Position numbers and translations under genes: made by a program. A stretch of DNA of 64,000 nt from an uncultured Alphaproteobacteria bacterium. GTDB lineage: Bacteria; Pseudomonadota; Alphaproteobacteria; UBA8366; GCA-2717185. Below the pieces are notes generated by a model that was given only the letters and a program-made list of their open reading frames with translations, was not told where the DNA came from and made no database searches. Where the stretch lies: assembly GCA_943788635.1 (NCBI GenBank), contig CALSRA010000003.1, positions 62,001-126,000 of the forward strand. Reading direction: 5' to 3'. Within the stretch, counting starts at the first letter, position 1. Each line of letters starts with the position of its first letter. Below are positions 48,287 to 58,506 of the stretch, in pieces.

Positions 48287-49447
48287 ATGGCGTTAAAGGT
48301 TTCAACCCGGGCATCCGAACTGCCGCCTTTCATCGTCATGGAAGTCATGCGTGCGGCGTATGAGCGGGAAATGGCCAAAGAGGCGGTTTTTCATATGGAA
48401 GTCGGGCAGCCGGCAACCGGCGCGCCGGAAGGGGCGTTGCTGGCGGCTGAATCTGCTTTGCGCAATGAACGGCTGGGCTACACCGATTCATTTGGCGTAC
48501 CGGAATTACGCGCGGGCATCGCGCAATGGTACCAGACCTATTATGGCCTCGATGTTGCGGCAGACCGGATCGTGGTGACCACAGGGTCTTCGGGGGCATT
48601 TGTTGTGGCATTCCTTGCCGCTTTCGATCCCGGCGACCGGGTTGCTCTCGCGGCACCGGGCTATCCTTGCTACCGCAATATCCTGTCCGCGCTGGGGATA
48701 CAGCCTGTTTCACTGCTGTCGACGGCGGCGGACCGGTTCCAGCCGACCCCGGCATTGCTGGACCGCGCCCTGGAAGATGGCCCGCTTGATGGTCTGATCA
48801 TCGCCAGTCCGTCGAACCCCGCCGGTACGATGCTTGACCGGGAGTCATTGCGCGACCTGGTTGATTATTGCCGGGACAAGGGCATCCGGCTGATCTCGGA
48901 TGAGATTTATCACGGAGTCACGTATGGGCGGAAAGCCGACAGTGCCCTGGCCTTCACCGAAGATGCGTTCATCGTGAACAGTTTTTCGAAGTATTTTTCG
49001 ATGACCGGATGGCGGCTTGGCTGGATGGTCGTTCCCGAAGAAATGTCCCGTGCCATCGAAAGTCTTAGCCAGAACCTTTTCATCTCACCGCCGACGCTGT
49101 CACAGATTGCGGGAATTGCCGCGCTGTCCTGCCAGGATGAACTGGATGGCAATGTCGCTGTCTATGCCCGCAACCGGGAACTGTTGCTGGATGCGTTGCC
49201 GCGCGCCGGTTTCGACCGGCTCGCGCCGGCAGACGGGGCGTTTTATCTGTACGCCGACATATCGCAACTGACCAACGACAGCGATACATTCTGCCGGCGG
49301 ATGCTCGCAGAAACCGGTGTTGCCGCAACACCGGGAATCGACTTTGATCCCGAGCGCGGGAATACCTTCATGCGCTTCAGTTTTTCGCGCTCTCCAGAAG
49401 AAATGGCTGCTGCCGCCGACGCCCTGTTGGCCTGGCACAGGGGCTAA
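48287..49447 (+). CDS. class I/II pyridoxal-phosphate aminotransferase
   Basis: ATG 48287 gives 386 residues: MEVGQPATGAPEGALLAAES, LGYTDSFGVPELRAGIAQWY, IASPSNPAGTMLDRESLRDL, LISDEIYHGVTYGRKADSAL, and the PLP Lys in FIVNSFSKYFSMTGWRLGWM, with the final Arg in NTFMRFSFSRSPEEMA. It belongs to the AspC/alanine aminotransferase-like group that transfers amino groups between amino and keto acids. The gene follows the GGT-like gene by 25 bases. Substrate is not determined. Confidence 0.9.
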   Translation: MALKVSTRASELPPFIVMEVMRAAYEREMAKEAVFHMEVGQPATGAPEGALLAAESALRNERLGYTDSFGVPELRAGIAQWYQTYYGLDVAADRIVVTTGSSGAFVVAFLAAFDPGDRVALAAPGYPCYRNILSALGIQPVSLLSTAADRFQPTPALLDRALEDGPLDGLIIASPSNPAGTMLDRESLRDLVDYCRDKGIRLISDEIYHGVTYGRKADSALAFTEDAFIVNSFSKYFSMTGWRLGWMVVPEEMSRAIESLSQNLFISPPTLSQIAGIAALSCQDELDGNVAVYARNRELLLDALPRAGFDRLAPADGAFYLYADISQLTNDSDTFCRRMLAETGVAATPGIDFDPERGNTFMRFSFSRSPEEMAAAADALLAWHRG

Positions 49448-49483
49448 AGGCCGCAATCTGAATGTGCGGCGTTCAAGGACATT

Positions 49484-49539
49484 GGTTTGTAAAAGTAAAA
49501 AGGCCGCCGGGAGCGCTTGTAAGGGGCTCCCGGCGGCCT
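49484..49539 (-). terminator. intrinsic terminator of rne
   Basis: AGGCCGCCGGGAGC and GCTCCCGGCGGCCT form a perfect 14-bp stem (49501-49539). On the minus strand it is followed by TTTTTACTTTTAC, so it terminates rne; on the plus strand no U run follows, though the stem may also stop the aminotransferase transcript. Confidence 0.85.
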
Positions 49540-49547
49540 GATCCGAT

Positions 49548-52100
49548 CTAGCGGACGATCCGTTGCCACCAACCGGCACGCTTCGGCCGGTCCGGCTCGC
49601 TTTCGGCCTCCGCTGCGGCAATTTCCATCACCGGTTCATTCACCGGCTCGACAACGGCATCGGGCACAGGCTCGACAACAGCATCGGGGGCTGGGGATAC
49701 GTCTTCCGCTGCCGCAACGGGTTCGGGAGTCTGTTCTGCTGCTGCCTCCGGTTCCGGTTCGCTAACGGAAGCTGCGACGGGTTCAGGCTCTGGTGCTGCG
49801 GTCGGTTCCGGTTCCGAAACAGCATTCGGCTCGGTTTCTGCGGGTTGGGGGGCATCGGCGTCAACTGTTGCGGCCGCTTCTGCCTCCGGTTTTGCGGCCG
49901 GCTTCCTGCGCCTGGGCGCGCGACGGCGCTTCGGTTTCGGTGTTTCCTCCTCAACCGCTGCGGCGTCAGCCTCCGGCTTTACGTCGCCGTCCGTTTCGAC
50001 AGCGGCATCCGCTGTTTCGACAACAGCATCCGCAACGGCGGCCGTGCTTTCCTGGTCGGCGTCTGCCGCCGCTTCGGCGACAGTTTCCGTGCTGTCCGCT
50101 GACGCGGCAGCTTCGGTGCTACCGGTACCGTCTGCGGCGACCTGTTCGGTCGTTTCGCCTTCATTCTCCCGGTTGGTCCTGCGTCGGCCACCCCGGCGAC
50201 CACGGCGGCGGCGGCGTTTCGGCTCCTCCTCACCGGTTTCGTCGGTTCGTGCCTGTGTTTCGGATTCTTCGTCCGACGCAGCCGTATCGGCGGCAACGCT
50301 TTCTTCCTCGGACGTTGATTCTTCCGGCGCGGCTGTCTGATCGGTGTCGTCGCGTCGTTTGGTCCGGCGGCGGCGGGAGCGGCGTTTGCGTGGGGCGCCA
50401 TCATCCGTTTCGCTTGTCGTCGTCGTCGTCGTGGACGTTGTTGTCGTTGTGGCGGCCTCGGCGGCCTGAGCGGGTGCGTCAGCCTCTCCGTCTTCCACCA
50501 CACGCTGACGATCCAGCCGGTATTCAGGCGGAATAAGCGTATCGTCTGTTTCCACGGTAACCGTGAATGCGTAACGCGATTCAATATCGGCCAGCCGGTC
50601 ACGCTTCTGGTTGAGAATGTAGAGGGCGACCGGGGTGGGAACATGCAGCACAATATTCGCGGACCGCTGCCGGATACCTTCTTCTTCGACCGCGCGCAGC
50701 ACATGCAGGGCGGTTCCTTCGGTCGAACGGACATGCCCGGCGCCACCGCAGCCAGGACAAACTTCCGTTGCTGATTCCATGACGCTCGGACGTAACCGCT
50801 GACGCGACATTTCCATCAAACCGAAATGGCTGATCCGGCCGACCTGTATCCGGGCCCGGTCAGACCGCAGGGCTTCCTTCAGCTTGCGTTCCACGGCGTG
50901 GACGTTGCGCGAAACCTCCATGTCGATGAAATCAATCACGACCAGTCCGGCGAGATCGCGCAGGCGCAACTGCCGGGCAACTTCTTCTGCCGCTTCGAGG
51001 TTGGTCTTATAAGCCGTTTCCTCGATGTTCCGGCCACGTGTCGCCCGTCCGGAGTTGACGTCAATTGCGACCAGTGCCTCGGTTGAGTTGAGGACGATAT
51101 AGCCGCCCGCCTTCAATTGGACGATCGGGTTATGAATCGCGTCAATCTGGGTTTCGACCTGATAACGGTGCAGGATCGGGACGCTTGCGTCCTTGTACTG
51201 CTTCACCCGGACCGCATGGCTCGGGATCATCAGCTTCATGAAGTCCTTGGCATGCCGGTAGCCCTCATCCCCTTCAACAAGGATTTCATCGATCTCCTTG
51301 GAATACAGATCCCGGATCGTTCGCTTGATCAGGCTGGCTTCTTCGTAAATCAGCTTCGGCGCGGTTGATGCGAGCGTGAGCTCCCGTATCGTGATCCACT
51401 GCTTCATCAGGTAGTCGTAGTCGCGCTTGATTTCCGCCTTGGAGCGTTCGGCGCCCGCGGTACGGACGATAACCCCGATCCCTTCGGGAATATCGAGACC
51501 GTCCAGAACCGTCTTCAGTCGCTTGCGGTCTTTTGGGTTGGAAATCTTGCGGCTGATGCCGCCGCCCCGGTTGGTGTTCGGCATCAGGACGCAGTAACGG
51601 CCGGCAAGTGACAGGTAGGTCGTCAGCGCCGCGCCCTTGTTGCCGCGCTCTTCCTTGACAACCTGAACCAGCATGATCTGCCGGCGCTTGATGACTTCCT
51701 GAATTTTGTAGCCACGATAGGAAGGACGCCGCCGGCGTTCTGCTTCGTCCTCTATCTCGTCGCCGCCGACTTCCTCGACGGCTTCACCGTTTTCGGCATT
51801 CTCGTCGACTTCCGCCGAAGCCTGCTCCTCGACCAGCTTTTCCCGGTCAGCAACCGGGATCTGATAATAGTCGGGGTGAATTTCGTTGAACGACAGGAAG
51901 CCGTGCCGGTTGCCGCCATATTCGACGAACGCCGCCTGAAGTGAAGGCTCGACGCGGGTTATCTTGGCGAGATAGACGTTACCCTTGATTTGTTTGCGCG
52001 CTGCAAACTCCAGATCGAAATCTTCCAGCGCATTGCCTTGTACGACGGCGACCCTTGTTTCTTCCGGATTGGTCGCGTCGATAAGCATCCTTTTAAACAT
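49548..52100 (-). CDS. rne: ribonuclease E
   Basis: The 850-residue protein starts MFKRMLIDATNPEETRVAVV and contains the S1 RNA-binding domain (GNVYLAKITRVEPSLQAAFV), the RNase E/G catalytic core (GVIVRTAGAERSKAEIKRDY, VAIDVNSGRATRGRNIEETA with catalytic Asp, LAGLVVIDFIDM) and the Zn-link VCPGCGGAGHV. The last 320 residues are low-complexity, alternating acidic, Arg-rich (RRRRGRRGGRRRTNREN) and Ala/Pro/Glu-rich, ending PKRAGWWQRIVR; this is the degradosome scaffold. It cuts mRNA and processes rRNA at the inner membrane. GGAGTG precedes the ATG. A 14-bp stem terminator follows. Confidence 0.96.
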   Translation of the reverse strand: MFKRMLIDATNPEETRVAVVQGNALEDFDLEFAARKQIKGNVYLAKITRVEPSLQAAFVEYGGNRHGFLSFNEIHPDYYQIPVADREKLVEEQASAEVDENAENGEAVEEVGGDEIEDEAERRRRPSYRGYKIQEVIKRRQIMLVQVVKEERGNKGAALTTYLSLAGRYCVLMPNTNRGGGISRKISNPKDRKRLKTVLDGLDIPEGIGVIVRTAGAERSKAEIKRDYDYLMKQWITIRELTLASTAPKLIYEEASLIKRTIRDLYSKEIDEILVEGDEGYRHAKDFMKLMIPSHAVRVKQYKDASVPILHRYQVETQIDAIHNPIVQLKAGGYIVLNSTEALVAIDVNSGRATRGRNIEETAYKTNLEAAEEVARQLRLRDLAGLVVIDFIDMEVSRNVHAVERKLKEALRSDRARIQVGRISHFGLMEMSRQRLRPSVMESATEVCPGCGGAGHVRSTEGTALHVLRAVEEEGIRQRSANIVLHVPTPVALYILNQKRDRLADIESRYAFTVTVETDDTLIPPEYRLDRQRVVEDGEADAPAQAAEAATTTTTSTTTTTTSETDDGAPRKRRSRRRRTKRRDDTDQTAAPEESTSEEESVAADTAASDEESETQARTDETGEEEPKRRRRRGRRGGRRRTNRENEGETTEQVAADGTGSTEAAASADSTETVAEAAADADQESTAAVADAVVETADAAVETDGDVKPEADAAAVEEETPKPKRRRAPRRRKPAAKPEAEAAATVDADAPQPAETEPNAVSEPEPTAAPEPEPVAASVSEPEPEAAAEQTPEPVAAAEDVSPAPDAVVEPVPDAVVEPVNEPVMEIAAAEAESEPDRPKRAGWWQRIVR

Positions 52101-52622
52101 GTTTTCACTCCAGCGGCCAACGTACTCCAGCCCACGCGATCAAGGGCCTCGGTAGCATACCGCCATTTACGGCGAAGTCGGCGGCGCCACCAACAAACTG
52201 CCGAACGGTGCGGGGTTCAATTGTAAACCCTCGTACCAGGGCAGTGGGGGACTTCGGCGCCCGCCTGTTCCGTTCAGTCTCTCGACTGAACCGGATATCT
52301 GACCTCGCGCATAACCAGTTTATAATGCCGTCATCCGCCTGATACCCTGACCTGCTGACCCGGCACTGCGCTTTTTTATCGAAATTCGACTTAAAAAGGC
52401 TCTGCCATATATGCCTGCAACCCACGATACCCGATCCATCATCTGTTTTTTTATATTGGAACAGCAGACCACGGTTAATCGCGCGTTCCTAAAATAGGCC
52501 TCATATCAACATTCCACAAACGATTTTTCGTCACTGATCTGTGATTTCGTATATCGTTTAGTAATTGTATCCGGATGCTAATGCGGGATATATCTTGTCA
52601 CGATACCGGATTGAAACCCAAT
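52101..52622. other. 522-bp divergent region between rne and amiC
   Basis: The gap contains the rne 5' leader and the amiC promoter side. A perfect 7-bp stem-loop GTTCAGT-CTCTCG-ACTGAAC occurs at 52272-52291 and a GGGGTT/AACCC hairpin near 52215-52235. The section 52380-52600 is AT-rich. I see no small gene with a credible start. Long rne leaders often mediate autoregulation, as in enterobacteria. Confidence 0.5.
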
Positions 52623-53849
52623 ATGCAGCGTAGTGGCCCTATAAAACGATTGCTTCAGACCTTCACCCTCTTTGCCATTGTGATTATGGCGACAGGGCAG
52701 GGGTGGGCGCAGTCCGTGCCGGTTGTGTCGGGGGCCCGTATCGGGGTCCATCCTGATTCAACCCGACTGGTGTTCGAGCTCGACAGGGACCTGCCCTACA
52801 AGGTTTTCACCCTGGCGGACCCTTACCGCGTGGTCATCGAGCTGCCGGAAGTTTCCTGGCGTGTGCCGGAGAAGCGGATGAAGGCCTCTGTCGGTATTGT
52901 GTCCGGCTTCCGGTTCGGCCTTTTTCAACCGGGAAACAGCCGCGTCGTGATCGATATCAATTCCCCGGCGGCGGTGAAGGGGCATTTCACGATTCCGGCG
53001 TCTCTGGGCAAGCCGCAGCGGATTGTCATCGATCTCGCGACCGTAAGCGCGGCCGATTTCGCATCGGGGCCGCGAAGTGTTCAGTCTGCAAACTGGGCGA
53101 ACCCTGCGCGCACGCCGCAAAGCGCACCGCGGCCACAGGCACCGCGCAACGATGACAAGCGTGTGGTCATTCTTGATCCCGGGCATGGTGGTGTTGATCC
53201 CGGCACGATCGGGGGATCGGGGGTTTACGAGAAAAACATCACGCTGAAGGTGGCGAAGGCGGCGAAGAAAATTCTTGAAGCCAGCGGCCGCTACAGGGTC
53301 TTTCTGACCAGAAACCGCGATATTTACGTCCGGTTACGGGACCGGTTTGAGGTGGCGCATCAAAACAATGCGGAATTGTTCCTTTCGCTGCACGCTGATT
53401 CAATCAGAAACCGGAAAATTCGCGGTGGGTCTATTTATACCCTTTCTGACAAGGCCTCGGACAAGGAAGCCGAGGATCTGGCCGCGAAGGAAAACAAGTC
53501 CGATATAATTGCGGGCGCGGACCTGACCGGCTATGCGCCCGAGGTTTCCCGTGTGCTGATTGATCTTGCGCAAAGCGATACGAACAAGGAATCCTGGCAT
53601 CTGGCGCGGCAGTTGATTGGCGAATTGAAGGGCGAAATCAAGCTGTTGCGGGTTTCCCACCGTTACGCCGGGTTTGCCGTCCTGAAATCGCCGAATGTGC
53701 CCTCGGCGCTGGTCGAACTGGGGTACCTTTCAAACCGATTGGACGAAAAGAACCTCAAGAACCCGGCGCATCACCGCCGGATCGGCAATGCCCTGTTACG
53801 GGCCGTTGACAAATATTTCACCCGTAAGGACCAGAACAACCGATCGTGA
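52623..53849 (+). CDS. amiC: N-acetylmuramoyl-L-alanine amidase with AMIN domain
   Basis: ATG 52623 gives 408 residues with a signal peptide (LLQTFTLFAIVIMATGQGWA), an AMIN domain (RLVFELDRDLPYKVFTLADP, RVVIELPEVSWRV), and an Amidase_3 catalytic domain (VVILDPGHGGVDPGTIGGSG, YEKNITLKVAKAAKKILEAS, LFLSLHADSIRNRKIRGGSI, PSALVELGYLSNRLDEKNL) with the zinc His, Glu and His. It cleaves septal peptidoglycan stem peptides in the periplasm during cell separation. ORF-track start 52575 adds 16 residues ahead of the signal peptide. It lies upstream of mrcA and prfB, a conserved order. Confidence 0.93.
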   Translation: MQRSGPIKRLLQTFTLFAIVIMATGQGWAQSVPVVSGARIGVHPDSTRLVFELDRDLPYKVFTLADPYRVVIELPEVSWRVPEKRMKASVGIVSGFRFGLFQPGNSRVVIDINSPAAVKGHFTIPASLGKPQRIVIDLATVSAADFASGPRSVQSANWANPARTPQSAPRPQAPRNDDKRVVILDPGHGGVDPGTIGGSGVYEKNITLKVAKAAKKILEASGRYRVFLTRNRDIYVRLRDRFEVAHQNNAELFLSLHADSIRNRKIRGGSIYTLSDKASDKEAEDLAAKENKSDIIAGADLTGYAPEVSRVLIDLAQSDTNKESWHLARQLIGELKGEIKLLRVSHRYAGFAVLKSPNVPSALVELGYLSNRLDEKNLKNPAHHRRIGNALLRAVDKYFTRKDQNNRS

Positions 53850-53926
53850 AGTCGGACGGCTGGAATTTGGCGCCGGGACCGGGGTAGAACACGGACCACA
53901 GCGTTGCCACATTTGCATCGTACCTG

Positions 53927-53946
53927 AACGCCGCAAAGGCGGCGTT
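53927..53946 (+). other. stem-loop between amiC and the PBP1A gene
   Basis: AACGCCGC-AAAG-GCGGCGTT is a perfect 8-bp stem with a 4-base loop, 26 bases upstream of the PBP1A start. No U run follows. It may attenuate or stabilise the transcript. Confidence 0.45.
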
Positions 53947-53972
53947 GGTTCGGTGGCGGAAAGTGTTGATTG

Positions 53973-56418
53973 ATGCGTTTCTTGTTACGGGCAAGTCTAT
54001 TTTTACTGGTTCTGGGCCTTTTCGGCGCTGTTGTTGCCGGTGGCGGTGCGATTTATGGGTTGTGGCATTACGGTCGCACGCTGCCGGATTACAAGCAGCT
54101 TGCCGATTATTCGCCGCCAACGGTAACGCGCGTCCATGCTGGTGATGGCAGGCTGATCGCCGAATATGCAAAGGAACGCCGGGTGTTCGTGCCAGTCGGC
54201 GCCATGCCGCCACTGGTCATCCGCGCGTTTATCGCTGCCGAGGACCAGAATTTCTACTCGCATCCCGGCGTTGATTTTATCGCGCTGGCGCGGGCGGTGG
54301 TCACCAATATCGTCAATTACACCAGCGGCCGCCGGCCGGTGGGCGCGTCCACAATCACGCAGCAGGTGGCGAAGAATTTCCTGCTGACCAACGAGGTTTC
54401 GTTCGAACGCAAGATCAAGGAAGCGATCCTGGCGTTCCGTATCGAACGGGCATTGTCGAAGGACCGTATTCTCGAGCTGTACCTGAACGAAATTTATCTC
54501 GGCTACGGCTCCTATGGTGTGGCGGCCGCGGCGCTCAATTATTTCAACAAGTCGCTGGACGAATTGACGACAGCGGAAGCGGCGTATCTCGCCGCGCTGC
54601 CGAAAGCGCCGAATAATTACCATCCCATTCGCAAGGCCAAGGCGGCAAAGGGCCGGCGCAACTGGGTTGTCGGCCGGATGCTGGCGGAAGGCTATATCAG
54701 CGCCGATGTCGCCCAAAACGCCCGGACGGAGCGTTTCGCGGTCGTTTCGCGAGAAGCGACGCAATTCGTTCAGGCGGATTTCTTTGTCGAGGAAGTGCGG
54801 CGGTCGTTGATCAATCAGTACGGCGAAAACGGGCTGTATGAGGGCGGGCTGTCCGTCCGGACGACGCTGGATTCGAAACTTCAGGATATTGCCGATACGG
54901 TTCTTCGCCAGGGGTTGGTTGCCTATGATCGTCGGCATGGCTGGCGCGGGCCGGTGGCAAAACTGGCACCCGGTACCGGCTGGCTGGGGCGGCTGCGGGG
55001 CGTTACACCGCCGGCCAGTATCGGAATCTGGCAGCTCGCCATGGTCCTGACAGTGAATGCCGGTGGCGTGGAAATCGGTCTTGACGGCGGGGTGGGTGGC
55101 ATTATCCCGAAATCGGAATTGACCTGGGCACGGCCCTGGAAAGAGGGGCAAAAGCTGGGCCCCAAAGTATCGAAGCCCTCGGACGTGCTGGCACCGGGCG
55201 ATGTCGTGATGGTGGAAGCGCTTCCGCCGGCGAAAGCCAAGGATGGCAGCGAAATACCGGTCTCGCGCGGTGCGCCGATTCCGTTTGGCCTGCGTCAGAT
55301 TCCGGGAATCCAGGGCGGGATTGTAGCGCTCGATCCGCATACGGGGCGGGTTCTCGCAATGTCGGGCGGATATGATTTCGCCGCCAGTGAGTTCAATCGT
55401 GCGACCCAGGCAAATCGGCAGACCGGTTCCGCGTTCAAGCCGTTCGTTTATCTGGCCGCGCTTGAAAAGGGCTACACACCGGCGACCCGTATTCTTGATG
55501 CGCCTTTCGTGATGGATCAGGGCGCGGGCCTCGGCAAGTGGAAACCAGCCAACTATTCGAACAAGTTCTATGGCCCCAGTCCGATGCGGCTGGGTATTGA
55601 AAAATCGCGCAACCTGATGACGGTCCGGCTGGCGCGCGCGATCGGGATGGAAACCGTATCGGAATACGCTAACCGTTTCGGTATCGTTGAAAACATGCCC
55701 GAACAGCTTTCGATGTCGCTGGGCGCGGGGGGAAACGACTCTGCTGCGGCTGACCACGGCTTATGCGATGCTGGTCAATGGCGGCCGGCGGATCACGCCG
55801 ACATTCATCGACCGGATACAGGACCGCAATGGCCGCACCACGTTCCGGCATGATATCCGGACCTGCGAAAACTGTACCGGTTCGCAATGGGCGGGGCAGA
55901 GTGCGCCTCGGTTGCCGGATATGCGGGCCCGGGTTGCCGACCCGGCGACGGCCTATCAGATTGTTTCAATGCTCGTGGGCGTCGTGGAGCGCGGTACCGG
56001 GCGCCGGATTCGCGCGGTTGGTAAACCGTTGGCCGGCAAGACAGGAACCACCAATGACGAAATGGACAGCTGGTTTGTGGGGTTCTCCCCGGATCTGGCT
56101 GTCGGTGTCTTTGCCGGCTACGATACACCGCGGCCGCTTGGTCGACGGGAAACCGGATCAGCGATTGCTGCGCCAATTTTTAAGGAATTCATGACCCAGG
56201 CGCTTGCGGGAAAACCGGCTATTCCGTTCCGGGTGCCGCCCAATATCCGGCTCGTCCGGGTCGAGGCGAATTCCGGGCACCTGGCCCGTCGCGGTGATAA
56301 AAACGTTATCCTCGAAGCATTCCGGCCCGGCAACGAGCCGACCGGCGCTGCGACCATTATCGACGGTTCGGATGCATCGTTCGGCCAGGGGACATCTGCC
56401 GTAGGTGGAAAATATTAA
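53973..56418 (+). CDS. mrcA: penicillin-binding protein 1A, one apparent frameshift
   Basis: The N-terminal cytoplasmic/TM segment (LLRASLFLLVLGLFGAVVAG) is followed by the GT51 transglycosylase (RAFIAAEDQNFYSHPGVDFI, GASTITQQVAKNFLLTNEVS, RILELYLNEIYLGYGSYGVA), an OB-like region and the transpeptidase (RQTGSAFKPFVYLAAL with SxxK, KSRNL with SxN, KTGTTND). The frame breaks at six G at 55727-55732; with five G the text continues SLGAGETTLLRLTTAYAML into the second ORF. Repaired length is about 814 residues. It polymerises and crosslinks peptidoglycan. ATG 53973 is used; the ORF-track start is a TTG one codon earlier. Confidence 0.9.
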
Positions 56419-56520
56419 GCGTGTGCGGCTTGCGCGACGCGGCTTTATTTTCTAAACGGCAGGGGTAAATCCTGGCGGGCGCGTCCTGCCGGTGCAGTCT
56501 GACATACAAGGGAATAATCA

Positions 56521-57636
56521 ATGCGGGCGGAAATCGAGACTCTGGTAGGCGAAATCAAGCAGTCGGTTGAACTGCTGAGGAGGTCTCTTTGACTTCGATG
56601 CTGCAGTACTGCGCTTCGAAGAACTGACCGCTTTTACAGAAGCGCCTGATTTCTGGGACGATCCGGACAAGGCGCAGAATGTCATGCGGGAACGCAATCG
56701 CCTGGATGCGGCGATCAATGCCATTCTTTCCGTGGAACAGGACCTGAGCGATCAGGTTGAAATGATCGAACTGGCGGAACTGGAAGACGATTCCGAAATC
56801 CAGGCGGAAGCGGAAGCCGCGATTGCGGCACTGCGTGACGTTATTGCGAAAAAGGAACTGGAGAGCCTGCTTTCCGGTGAAGCCGATCCCAATGACAGCT
56901 TCCTTGAAGTCCATGCGGGTGCCGGGGGAACGGAGTCGCAGGATTGGGCGGAAATGCTGTTGCGCATGTACACCCGTTGGGCGGAGCGGCATGGCTGCAA
57001 GGCGTCGAGCTGATGGAAGAATCGCAGGGCGAAGAGGCGGGGCTGAAATCGGCGACGGTCCGGATCAGTGGCGACAATGCGTATGGCTGGCTGAAAACCG
57101 AAGCTGGCGTGCACCGGCTGGTCCGGATTTCACCCTATGATTCGGCGTCGCGGCGGCATACGAGCTTCGCGTCGATTGATGTATATCCGGTTGTCGATGA
57201 TGCGATCGATATCGATATTCAGGACAAGGATCTGCGGATCGACACCTATCGGGCGTCCGGCGCTGGCGGGCAGCATGTTAACCGGACGGACAGTGCGGTG
57301 CGGATCACCCACGAACCGACCGGTATTGTCGTGCAGTGCCAGAATGACCGGTCACAGCACAAGAACCGCGCCAGCGCGATGAAGATGCTGAAAGCCCGTC
57401 TTTACGAGCGGGAACTGTCCCGCCGCGAAGCGGAAACCCGCGCCGAGCACGAAGCGAAATCCGATATCGGCTGGGGCCACCAGATCCGCTCTTACGTGCT
57501 GCATCCGTATCAGATGGTGAAAGATCTGCGCACGGAAGTTGAAACCAGCAACGCCCAGGGCGTGCTTGACGGTGATCTCGACCCGTTTCTGGAATCAGCG
57601 CTGGCAGCACGCGCCGGGACGCAGCGTCCGGACTAA
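56521..57636 (+). CDS. prfB: peptide chain release factor 2 (programmed frameshift, plus one apparent error)
   Basis: The first 23 codons end CTGAGGAGGTCTCTT before an in-frame TGA; reading resumes +1 as [15 protein letters not shown]. The protein then shows [40 protein letters not shown], the GGQ motif in [20 protein letters not shown] and [20 protein letters not shown]. Codon-specific SPF is present in [10 protein letters not shown] in the form SPYDS. A second, non-programmed break near 57001-57008 (GCAAGGCGTCGAGC) is best explained by two extra bases. Repaired length is about 371 residues. RF2 reads UGA and UAA stop codons. It is downstream of mrcA in the conserved amiC-mrcA-prfB order. 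Confidence 0.93.
56578..56593 (+). promoter_or_regulatory. prfB +1 programmed frameshift site
   Basis: AGGAGG acts as an internal Shine-Dalgarno, followed after three bases by CTT TGA C, the classical slippery sequence. Slow decoding of UGA at codon 24 lets the ribosome shift to the +1 frame, so RF2 level controls its own synthesis. Confidence 0.93.
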
Positions 57637-57649
57637 CCATGAAGACCGA

Positions 57650-57677
57650 CTCGCCCGGTTATGGACTTTCCGGCGAG
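57650..57677 (+). terminator. hairpin between convergent prfB and DUF455 genes
   Basis: CTCGCCCGG pairs with CCGGCGAG (8 bp with one bulged C), followed on the plus strand by GCTTCTTGATC. The U run is weak. Confidence 0.4.
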
Positions 57678-57686
57678 GCTTCTTGA

Positions 57687-58487
57687 TCAGGTCGTGGTGA
57701 GCGGTTCGTACCAGTCGGTTTCAAAACCCGCGGCCTCCCGGTCGGCCTTGTTGAAGGGGGGCTTGATGGCGCCGCGATAATGCTTGCTGACCAGCGCCTG
57801 GAATGTGCTGGCCGGGTCGAGGCCACGTTCCTGTGCAATATACCCGAACCAGCGTCGGCCGGCCGCGACATGGCCGATTTCCTCAGCCAGGATTATGCGC
57901 AGGATATCCGCACTTTGAGTGTCACCGGCGCGGTCGAGACGCTCGATCATCGCCGGCGTGACGTCAAGGCCGCGGGCTTCCAGTACAAGCGGGGCCACGG
58001 CAAGCCGGGCCAGCGGGTCATGCGCGGTTTCCTGCGCTGATTGCCAGAGCCCGTCATGCGCCGGCAGGTCGCCATACGCGGCTCCAAGTGTGCCGAGGCG
58101 GGCATTCAGCAGCGTAAAGTGTTTTGCTTCTTCTTCACCGACGCGGACCCAGTCATCATAGAAATCCCGCGGGAGATCGGGGTTGGCGAAGCGGGCAATC
58201 ATATCCCACGCGAGATCGATCGCATTCAGTTCGATATGCGCGATCGCGTGAATTAATGCGATCCGACCGGCGGCACCCCGTCGGCGCGGCATTTTCGAAG
58301 GATGTTGCAGGACGGGTTGATCCGGGCGGGCAGGCCGCTCCGGTGGTGCTGAGACACCAATTTCCGAAATGTCGCTACGCCGCCACGCGGCCGCGGTAGC
58401 CGCGCTGAGCGACGCCTTGCCCGCCGGCAGCGCGGTTTCAAGAATCCGGCAGGCGGCCTGTGTCAGGGAAATCGCGCCCCAATTCAC
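57687..58487 (-). CDS. DUF455 family ferritin-like protein
   Basis: The start is set at GTG 58487 (M NWGAISLTQAACRILE), 20 bases after the stop of the FAH-family gene; the ORF-track start lies inside that gene. The 266-residue product has the DUF455 helical bundle with IALIHAIAHIELNAIDLAWD, DDWVRVGEEEAKHFTLLNAR and RIILAEEIGHVAAGRRWFGY, giving Glu/His pairs of a diiron or dimetal ferritin-like site. The function is unknown; some relatives are linked to tRNA or carbohydrate metabolism. It converges on prfB. Confidence 0.88.
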   Translation of the reverse strand: MNWGAISLTQAACRILETALPAGKASLSAATAAAWRRSDISEIGVSAPPERPARPDQPVLQHPSKMPRRRGAAGRIALIHAIAHIELNAIDLAWDMIARFANPDLPRDFYDDWVRVGEEEAKHFTLLNARLGTLGAAYGDLPAHDGLWQSAQETAHDPLARLAVAPLVLEARGLDVTPAMIERLDRAGDTQSADILRIILAEEIGHVAAGRRWFGYIAQERGLDPASTFQALVSKHYRGAIKPPFNKADREAAGFETDWYEPLTTT

Positions 58488-58506
58488 AGGCCGGCCGCTT
58501 TCCGGA

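Noticed and set aside
54003-55757. 584-aa antisense ORF opposite PBP1A, and similar long antisense ORFs (14010-15206, 16563-17765, 24812-26314)
   Set aside because: They shadow genes with clear family motifs, have low-complexity Arg/His/Gln-rich composition typical of GC-rich antisense frames, and lack ribosome-binding sites.
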